This document shows positions 54,285 to 59,830 of a stretch of DNA of 59,830 nt, in pieces. Made by a program: the position numbers and the translations under genes. This stretch comes from an uncultured Amylibacter sp. (GTDB lineage: Bacteria; Pseudomonadota; Alphaproteobacteria; Rhodobacterales; Rhodobacteraceae). Under the pieces are notes generated by a model. The model saw nothing but the letters and a program-made list of their open reading frames with translations, was not told the DNA's origin and did no database searches. Every line of letters starts with the position of its first letter. Position 1 is the stretch's first letter. The DNA lies in assembly GCA_905182285.1 (NCBI GenBank), contig CAJJAY010000023.1, positions 1-59,830 on the forward strand. Reading direction: 5' to 3'.

Positions 54285-54315
54285 GCAAAGTTCCCGCAAC
54301 CTTTTCAAAACGGAG
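54285..54315 (+). promoter_or_regulatory. Candidate minimal preQ1-I riboswitch at the ribosome-binding site
   Basis: Directly before the VUT transporter ATG (54322) the RNA can form an H-type pseudoknot. P1 is AAAG (54287-54290) with CTTT (54301-54304); the loop is TTCCCGCAAC; P2 pairs CCG (54294-54296) with CGG (54311-54313); an A-rich tract (AAAA, 54307-54310) bridges them. C54300 takes the place of the preQ1-pairing cytosine, and G54296-C54311 corresponds to the first P2 pair of known class I aptamers. P2 includes GG of the Shine-Dalgarno GGAG. P1 is short (4 bp) and the A-rich linker is shorter than usual. A competing hairpin TTGCT/AGCAA (54272-54276 with 54284-54288) exists. Confidence 0.58.
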
Positions 54316-54321
54316 TTTATA

Positions 54322-54945
54322 ATGAATCGTGGTTTAATTTTTGGCATAGTTGCCATGGCAGCAGTCGTTGTCGCTTCTAATATTTTAGTACAATTTTTAA
54401 TGGGTAATTGGCTCACATGGGGGGCGTTTACGTATCCTTTTGCGTTTCTAATTACTGACCTTACAAACCGCCTTTATGGAGCTCAACAAGCCCGTAAAGT
54501 TGTTCTAGTTGGCTTTTTTGTTGGTGTCTTATGTTCATTCATCGGCACTCAAATAATTGGTGAATTTGGCCCGTTAGTCACATTAAGAATAGCAATTGGT
54601 TCTGGTGTTGCATTTTTAGTTGCTCAATTAGTTGATATACTTATTTTTGACAAACTACGAAAAAATATATGGTGGAAAGCACCCCTCTCATCAACACTAG
54701 TCGGTTCATCTATTGATACAGCTCTATTTTTTACAATTGCTTTTTCAATTTCATTCTCTTCGTTAGAGCCATTAAATGATGTATCTTGGGCTAATGAAAT
54801 TTTACCCCTGCTAGGTATAGGGCCACTACTTCCACTATGGGTTTCTCTCGCATTTGCTGATTGGTCAATTAAAGTATCATTGGCATTGATTGCATTATTA
54901 CCATTCCGTTTCCTTGTTACTCAATTACAAAAAGCAAAACTTTAG
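54322..54945 (+). CDS. Queuosine precursor transporter, VUT/YhhQ family
   Basis: A 207-residue membrane protein with six or so helices. The GAFTYPFAFLITDLTNRLYG block and the DTALFFTIAFS segment mark the VUT family (PF02592), to which E. coli YhhQ belongs; YhhQ imports preQ0 and preQ1, the precursors of the wobble-base modification queuosine. The gene has a Shine-Dalgarno GGAG that lies inside a preQ1-I-like fold, which supports the substrate prediction. No other queuosine gene is present nearby. Confidence 0.9.
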   Translation: MNRGLIFGIVAMAAVVVASNILVQFLMGNWLTWGAFTYPFAFLITDLTNRLYGAQQARKVVLVGFFVGVLCSFIGTQIIGEFGPLVTLRIAIGSGVAFLVAQLVDILIFDKLRKNIWWKAPLSSTLVGSSIDTALFFTIAFSISFSSLEPLNDVSWANEILPLLGIGPLLPLWVSLAFADWSIKVSLALIALLPFRFLVTQLQKAKL

Positions 54946-55086
54946 GTCTTAAACAGTTCAAATAACTAATATTTTATATCCTTGGTTATAATTTTATATA
55001 ATTTTGAAAAAAACATTTGGATTTTTTGTTAAGACGTTGCATGATTCAAATATCGGCAAAAATAACCCGATTAAAAGAAACAAACG

Positions 55087-55218
55087 AAAGGAGGTGCCCA
55101 TGATTATTAAGACAACAGAGCAGCTGGTGAAGGATACGAGCAAGATAATGCTCTAGGGGGCAGCCCCCCAAAGTGATTATCTGGCTTCAAAGCCTATTTT
55201 GGTTTTGCTCGCCACCTC
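55087..55218 (+). ncRNA. Unassigned structured RNA upstream of arfB
   Basis: This 132-base stretch is bounded by GAGGTG (55091-55096) and CACCTC (55213-55218), which can pair and would bury a near-perfect Shine-Dalgarno. Inside lie two GAGCA elements (55118-55122, 55138-55142) and two TGCTC elements (55149-55153, 55206-55210) that can pair in alternative ways, plus a GGGGG/CCCCC hairpin (55156-55160 with 55165-55169). A terminator follows at 55232-55262. It contains an 18-codon frame. I recognise no Rfam class; it could be an independent small RNA or a leader with attenuation for arfB. Confidence 0.5.
55100..55156 (+). CDS. 18-codon reading frame with strong ribosome-binding site
   Basis: ATG to TAG encodes 18 residues (MIIKTTEQLVKDTSKIML). 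AAAGGAGGTG (55087-55096), an almost perfect anti-16S match, lies at ideal spacing (five bases from GGAGG to ATG), stronger than most gene starts in the window. A G5/C5 hairpin begins at the last base of the stop codon. It may be a leader peptide that controls the terminator downstream. No residue is over-represented in a way that names an amino-acid signal. Confidence 0.45.
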   Translation: MIIKTTEQLVKDTSKIML

Positions 55219-55231
55219 TAAATCTTGAGAG

Positions 55232-55262
55232 AAGCCCACATTCCTTGGTGTGGGCTTTTTCA
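55232..55262 (+). terminator. Rho-independent terminator before arfB
   Basis: AAGCCCACA (55232-55240) and TGTGGGCTT (55249-55257) form a perfect 9-bp stem with an 8-base loop, followed by TTTTTCATT. It ends the upstream RNA or attenuates arfB transcription. Confidence 0.92.
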
Positions 55263-55279
55263 TTAAAACACAAATTATT

Positions 55280-55699
55280 ATGATAAAAATAAATGATACG
55301 ATCACAATTGAAGACTGGGAAATAACAGAAAGCTTTATGCGCTCATCTGGCCCTGGAGGTCAGCATGTCAATAAAGTGTCCTCAGCAGTTGAATTGCGAT
55401 TTGAAGCAGAACGTTCGCCTAATTTATCTTCTTTTGTAAAAACAAGATTGCGCAAAATTGCTGGGCGCAAATGGACAAAAGATGGTGCTTTAATAATTAC
55501 AGCCGAAAAGCATCGATTGCAGCCCCTTAATAGAGCTCTAGCAGTAGAAAAATTGATTGCATTAATAACTGAAGCTACCAAACGGCCTAAATACCGTATA
55601 AAAACTAGACCAACAAAAGCTTCGCAGCGGCGAAGAATAGACTCAAAAACAAAACGCGGCCAGATAAAAGCTCTTCGTGGCAAAGTTAATGACAATTAA
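55280..55699 (+). CDS. arfB: Alternative ribosome-rescue factor ArfB (peptidyl-tRNA hydrolase)
   Basis: A 139-residue release-factor-like protein that frees peptides from stalled ribosomes lacking a stop codon. The catalytic GGQ is at 26-28 (SSGPGGQHVNK), and the end is a basic tail (RPTKASQRRRIDSKTKRGQIKALRG in outline) that enters the empty mRNA channel. The start at 55280 is chosen because the earlier ATG at 55250 lies inside the terminator hairpin. There is no strong Shine-Dalgarno. SmpB is encoded 3.5 kb upstream, so two rescue systems coexist. Confidence 0.93.
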   Translation: MIKINDTITIEDWEITESFMRSSGPGGQHVNKVSSAVELRFEAERSPNLSSFVKTRLRKIAGRKWTKDGALIITAEKHRLQPLNRALAVEKLIALITEATKRPKYRIKTRPTKASQRRRIDSKTKRGQIKALRGKVNDN

Positions 55700-55816
55700 C
55701 GTAGTTTATAAATAAAGATCAAAGCTTTAAAAGCTGATTAAACTAAATATCTTTCGGTCTTTAAGTTTCACTTAAAATCACCTAGAACGCGACAAAATAT
55801 CCACAAGGAATATCTA

Positions 55817-57430
55817 ATGGCTAAGTTCACAACAATTGCTGATTTTACGCGCCGCTTACGCATACCTGATAGAAGCCCAGACAATACTTTAATGACACCA
55901 ATGCAAGCAAAAACAGATATTCTATCTGGCTTAACAGTTGCTCTGGCTTTAGTTCCAGAAGCCGTTGCGTTTGCATTTGTTGCAGGAGTTGAACCATTAG
56001 TTGGCCTTTATGCTGCTTTTATTGTTGGGTTAATAACGGCTGTATTTGGTGGTCGCCCAGGAATGATCTCAGGTGCAACAGGTGCTTTAGCTGTCGTTAT
56101 GGTGGCTTTAGTTGCTAACCATGGTGTTCAGTATTTATTTGCAACTGTAGTTTTGATGGGCTTATTGCAAGTTGGTGCTGGTGTATTTAGATTAGGGAAG
56201 TTTATGAGGTTAGTACCTCATCCAGTAATGTTAGGCTTTGTTAATGGTTTAGCAATTGTAATCTTTCTCGCACAAATGGAACATTTCAAAACAGTAGATA
56301 GTTCAGGACACCATGTATGGATGACAGGCGTAACACTATTAATCACACTAGGATTAGTTGCATTAACAATGCTGTTGATTTGGATCACTCCAAAAATAAC
56401 TCGCGCTATACCAGCACCTTTAGTAGCAATTGGTTTAGTTGCAACTTTAGTAATTATGTTTGATATACCTGTTCCACGTGTAGATGATTTAGCTTCTGTA
56501 AAAGGTGGCCTACCAAAGTTTTCAGTACCTATTGTACCCTTTAACCTTGAAACATTTCTAATAATATTTCCATATGCTTTAATTTTAGCTGCAATTGGAT
56601 TAATTGAAAGTCTTCTTACTTTAAATCTTGTTGGTGATATTACAGGTAAAAAGGGTGGAGCGAGCCAAGAATGTTTAGCTCAAGGAGGTGCCAATATAGT
56701 GACTGGCTTCTTTGGAGGTATGGGCGGATGTGCTATGATCGGACAATCAATGATTAACGTTAATTCGGGGGGGCGTACACGCCTAGCGGGAATATCTGCA
56801 GCAATATTTCTATTAATATTTATATTGTTTGCTAGTGGCATAATCGACTTGATACCGTTGGCTGCATTAGTTGGGGTAATGTTTATGGTCGTCATAGGTA
56901 CATTTGCTTGGCAATCAATTCGATTAATGGGCAAAATTCCAATGTCTGATATTTTAGTCATAATTGTTGTAACTGCAGTTACTGTATATTCTGATTTAGC
57001 TACTGCAGTAATAGTTGGTGTCATAATTTCGGCATTAGTTTATGCATGGAATGCAGCAGCTCAAATTCAAGTCCATTCACGCCTTTCAGAAACTGAAAAA
57101 GGGGCCATAGTCTATGAGTTGTCTGGGCCATTATTTTTTGGCTCAACAACAAGATTTCAAGAACTTTTTGAACCAAATAATGATCCAGACACAGTTATTA
57201 TAGATTTCAATGGTTCACGTGTTGTTGATCATAGTGCATTACAAGCCATTGATGCTGTAGCTGCTAAATACGAATTAGCAGGTAAAAAATTAATGCTTAG
57301 GCACCTATCACGCGACTGTCATGCTCTACTAACCAAAGCAGGTCAACTGATTGTAGATATGGACGATGATCCAAGTTATCGTATAGCAACAGACTATAGA
57401 ATTTTAGCAGGTAGGATTGGTGGCCACTAA
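55817..57430 (+). CDS. SulP-family anion transporter with STAS domain
   Basis: A 537-residue SLC26/SulP protein. The membrane part (about 30-420) has the GLTVALALVPEAVAFAFVAGV opening and the GFFGGMGGCAMIGQSMINVNSGG-like core; the C-terminal 110 residues form a STAS domain (DFNGSRVVDHSALQAID). Family members carry sulfate, bicarbonate or dicarboxylates. The QSMINVNSGGRTRLAG signature is typical of bacterial members; cargo cannot be set. AAGGAAT precedes the ATG. No cys genes or carbonic anhydrase adjoin it. Confidence 0.93.
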   Translation: MAKFTTIADFTRRLRIPDRSPDNTLMTPMQAKTDILSGLTVALALVPEAVAFAFVAGVEPLVGLYAAFIVGLITAVFGGRPGMISGATGALAVVMVALVANHGVQYLFATVVLMGLLQVGAGVFRLGKFMRLVPHPVMLGFVNGLAIVIFLAQMEHFKTVDSSGHHVWMTGVTLLITLGLVALTMLLIWITPKITRAIPAPLVAIGLVATLVIMFDIPVPRVDDLASVKGGLPKFSVPIVPFNLETFLIIFPYALILAAIGLIESLLTLNLVGDITGKKGGASQECLAQGGANIVTGFFGGMGGCAMIGQSMINVNSGGRTRLAGISAAIFLLIFILFASGIIDLIPLAALVGVMFMVVIGTFAWQSIRLMGKIPMSDILVIIVVTAVTVYSDLATAVIVGVIISALVYAWNAAAQIQVHSRLSETEKGAIVYELSGPLFFGSTTRFQELFEPNNDPDTVIIDFNGSRVVDHSALQAIDAVAAKYELAGKKLMLRHLSRDCHALLTKAGQLIVDMDDDPSYRIATDYRILAGRIGGH

Positions 57431-57454
57431 TATGGCTTAAATTATAGGTATATT

Positions 57455-58360
57455 ATGACCAAAGTTATTGTAGCAGCTCTTTATCATTTCACAAAGTTTT
57501 CAGATTATAAAACCCTGCAAGGCCCATTGAAAAAAATCTGTAATACTGAAGGTATTAAAGGTTCTTTATTATTAGCTTACGAAGGAATTAATGGTACAAT
57601 ATCAGGCTCTAGGTTGGGAATTGATAAAGTTTTAGACCACATACGATCTTGGCCAGGGTGTTCTGATTTAGTTCACAAAGAGAGCTATGCAACTGAAATG
57701 CCATTCAAAAGAATGAAGGTTAAATTAAAAAATGAAATAGTTACTATGGGTCAGCCGAACATCGATCCAACAGTTAATGTAGGCAATTACGTTGATGCAT
57801 CTGACTGGAATAACCTCATATCACAAGAAGATGTTGTAGTAATAGACACACGAAATGATTATGAAGTTGCAATCGGAAGTTTCGAGGGTGCTATAGATCC
57901 AGAAACCAAAAGTTTTGGTGAATTTCCTGATTGGTGGCAAGATAATAAATCAAAATATCAAAATAAACGAATTGCAATGTTTTGCACGGGTGGAATTCGA
58001 TGTGAAAAATCAACAAACTTTCTACTAAATGAAGGCGTTGAGAACGTGTATCATTTAAAAGGTGGTATACTAAAATACCTTGAAGAAGTTCCAAAAGATA
58101 ATAGTAAATGGACTGGTGAATGCTTTGTTTTTGACTCAAGAGTATCTGTTAAGCACGGATTAGAAGAGGGCATATATAGCTTATGTTATGCATGCAGAAT
58201 GCCTCTATCACCAAATGATTTAAACAGAAGCGAATTTGAAAAAGGTGTTTCTTGTCATCTCTGTATAAACAGCAATGATGATGAACGAAAAGAACGATTT
58301 CGGGAGCGCCAACGTCAAGTTGAATTAGCTGATAAACGTGGCAAACATCATATTGGGTAG
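57455..58360 (+). CDS. trhO: tRNA uridine-34 hydroxylase TrhO
   Basis: A 301-residue rhodanese-like protein (formerly UPF0176/YceA) that hydroxylates U34 in certain tRNAs to 5-hydroxyuridine in an oxygen-dependent reaction. The N-terminal domain has AYEGINGTISGS and YATEMPFKRMKVKLKNEIVTMG-type features; the rhodanese loop is CTGGIRCEKS. A four-cysteine set near the C-terminus (CYACRMPL and SCHLC) resembles a zinc site. It begins 24 bases after the SulP gene and lies eight bases before the TSUP gene, so the three may be cotranscribed. Confidence 0.94.
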   Translation: MTKVIVAALYHFTKFSDYKTLQGPLKKICNTEGIKGSLLLAYEGINGTISGSRLGIDKVLDHIRSWPGCSDLVHKESYATEMPFKRMKVKLKNEIVTMGQPNIDPTVNVGNYVDASDWNNLISQEDVVVIDTRNDYEVAIGSFEGAIDPETKSFGEFPDWWQDNKSKYQNKRIAMFCTGGIRCEKSTNFLLNEGVENVYHLKGGILKYLEEVPKDNSKWTGECFVFDSRVSVKHGLEEGIYSLCYACRMPLSPNDLNRSEFEKGVSCHLCINSNDDERKERFRERQRQVELADKRGKHHIG

Positions 58361-58368
58361 CAAATTAA

Positions 58369-59118
58369 ATGATTGATATAACTATCAATTTACTAATAAT
58401 ATTTTTCATAATTGGTATGTTTGCTGGTTTTTTTGATTCTATTTCAGGTGGTGGGGGGTTGTTAACTATTCCCGCAATGCTGATGGCTGGAGTTCCTCCT
58501 CTTGAAGCATTAGGAACAAATAAATTACAAGGAATATTTGGCACAGGATCAGCTACTATAACATTTGCATCAAAAGGCCATTTAGATTTTAAATCACTAT
58601 GGCCTATTGCTTTGCTTTGCTTTATTTCGTCTATTGTGGGTGCACTTATTGCATCACATATACCAGAACAAAGATTAACAGTTTTTATTCCCTACATATT
58701 AATCTTAGTTGCATTATATTTTGGATTATCGAAAAGTATATCTGATATAGGAAAGGCACCACTTTTAAATTTTTTAATTTTAGCCACTTTAATATATCCT
58801 ATTATTGGCTTGTATGACGGTATGTTTGGACCAGGTGCAGGTTCTTTTTATATGTTGGCTCTCTTATCTTTGGCTCGACTTGGAATAGTTCAAGCAACCG
58901 CCCAAACAAAATTACTAAACTTTTCATCAAATTTAGGTGGATTTGTATTTTTCTGCATTATTGGGGCAATTAATTGGAAAATAGGGTTAACAATGGCAAT
59001 TGGACAAATAATTGGAAGTTCAATTGGTGCGCGGCTAGCAATTAAAAAAGGAATTCATTTAATAAGACCTCTCTTAGTAACGATCTGTATAATTACTGCT
59101 ATCAAATTATTGATTTAG
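58369..59118 (+). CDS. TSUP-family (TauE/SafE) sulfite/organosulfonate permease
   Basis: A 249-residue membrane protein with about eight helices. The family hallmark GFFDSISGGGGLLTIPAML is near the start, followed by GTNKLQGIFGTGSATITF, and in the second half the pseudo-repeat YDGMFGPGAGSFYMLAL. TSUP proteins export or import sulfite, sulfoacetate and similar anions. The neighbouring SulP gene could be part of the same sulfur-anion handling, but that is inference. It is the last protein gene before the rRNA operon end. Confidence 0.9.
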   Translation: MIDITINLLIIFFIIGMFAGFFDSISGGGGLLTIPAMLMAGVPPLEALGTNKLQGIFGTGSATITFASKGHLDFKSLWPIALLCFISSIVGALIASHIPEQRLTVFIPYILILVALYFGLSKSISDIGKAPLLNFLILATLIYPIIGLYDGMFGPGAGSFYMLALLSLARLGIVQATAQTKLLNFSSNLGGFVFFCIIGAINWKIGLTMAIGQIIGSSIGARLAIKKGIHLIRPLLVTICIITAIKLLI

Positions 59119-59154
59119 CATTTTATAAATTTTGTTAAGGATCAAATGATATTG

Positions 59155-59183
59155 TATAAAAAAAGCCGCCCTTAGAGGCGGCT
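59155..59183 (-). terminator. Terminator of the rRNA operon
   Basis: AGCCGCC (59164-59170) and GGCGGCT (59177-59183) form a 7-bp G+C-rich stem with a 6-base loop. Read on the minus strand, the stem is followed by TTTTTTT, ending the 16S-23S-5S transcript just after 5S. On the plus strand it may also serve the TSUP gene. Confidence 0.92.
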
Positions 59184-59231
59184 ATTTTATAATTACAATC
59201 GAATTGAGAGCTTACTCTTTAATCCTTACTA

Positions 59232-59349
59232 GGTTTGGCGATGACTTACTCTCCCACGCCTTAAGACGCAGTACCATCAGCGCAACCGCACTTAACGGCC
59301 GAGTTCGAGATGGGATCGGGTGTTTTGCTGGTGCTATGATCACCAAACC
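59232..59349 (-). rRNA. rrf: 5S ribosomal RNA
   Basis: Read on the minus strand, helix I pairs GGTTTGG (5' end) with CCAAACC (3' end). The conserved loop C region CGATCCCATCTCGAACTCGG and the later GGTACTGCGTCTTAAGG are intact. Length is about 118 bases; the ends are approximate to a few bases. No tRNA-fMet gene follows 5S before the terminator, unlike many alphaproteobacterial rRNA operons. Confidence 0.93.
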
Positions 59350-59441
59350 AAGAAAAGATTAAAGAACACGAGACCCTGCCGTAGCAGGTCACTTTCCACT
59401 TCTGTCCAGATAACAGATATCTAATCTGTCTATTACTGGAT

Positions 59442-59830
<389 letters not shown>

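Noticed and set aside
55087-55262. Part of tmRNA or 4.5S/6S RNA
   Set aside because: No T-arm (GGTTC), no CCA end, no tag-peptide codons, no SRP core (GGTCAGG...GGAAGCAGC), and no long rod-like pairing expected of 6S RNA.

Overview
The window reads as chromosomal DNA of an AT-rich alphaproteobacterium, probably free-living and aerobic, quite possibly marine. Lineage evidence: a ChrR/RpoE-type (ECF11) sigma/anti-sigma pair beside a flavoprotein-DUF1365 operon, an endonuclease-type MutL, CobN with a B12 riboswitch, a BamF/DUF3035 lipoprotein, and the gene order lspA-purH-heparinase-rsmB-DUF1674-dapB-rbfA-truB-rpsO-pnp, which is familiar from Rhodobacterales-like genomes. I cannot resolve a genus. 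I see no insertion sequence, prophage, integrase or CRISPR array.

Layout. 0.2-3.4 kb (minus): msrQ, a DadA/PuuB-like oxidase and msrP (methionine sulfoxide repair), plus a possible 37-residue membrane peptide. 3.5-6.8 kb: pyrF, dinB with an N-terminal zinc ribbon, an N-formylglutamate amidohydrolase (minus), tRNA-Val(GAC) and rpmJ. 7.1-9.9 kb: a lone formate dehydrogenase-type molybdenum subunit. 10.0-16.5 kb: a stress island, with a six-gene translationally coupled operon (flavin oxidase, DUF1365, chalcone-isomerase-like, GPH-type MFS, DUF3833, SDR) facing rpoE-chrR across a 109-bp region. That region carries two back-to-back promoter-like elements of identical geometry (TGATC[CT]-N16-CGTA[AT]T). 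The ChrR homologue has lost three of the four zinc ligands of its anti-sigma domain.

16.5-34 kb: housekeeping. DUF3422, mutL, DUF3035 lipoprotein, lspA, purH, heparinase-like, rsmB, a DUF1674 gene, dapB, rbfA, truB, DUF1643, an EamA transporter, rpsO, pnp with a structured leader, a RidA-family protein and an aldehyde dehydrogenase. 34-44.3 kb: smc (minus), then a cobalamin riboswitch heading hupE-cobW-cobN-cobO (cobalt uptake, cobalt insertion and corrinoid adenosylation).

44.3-59.2 kb: an FAD oxidase divergent from mnmD (the two halves of MnmC on separate genes), Bcr/CflA and EamA transporters, a soluble lytic transglycosylase, dapA, smpB, a small membrane protein, a mercaptopyruvate sulfurtransferase-like protein, an aromatic/aspartate aminotransferase, a queuosine-precursor transporter (VUT/YhhQ) preceded by what looks like a minimal preQ1-I riboswitch, an orphan structured RNA with an 18-codon reading frame and a strong terminator, arfB, a SulP transporter, trhO and a TSUP permease. 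The window ends in an rRNA operon on the minus strand (terminator, 5S, 3' part of 23S).

The most interesting items are the zinc-ligand-less ChrR with its mirrored promoters, the preQ1-I-like element, and the unassigned RNA at about 55.09-55.26 kb. Translation and ribosome-rescue genes (mnmD, trhO, truB, rsmB, smpB, arfB, VUT transporter) are frequent here.
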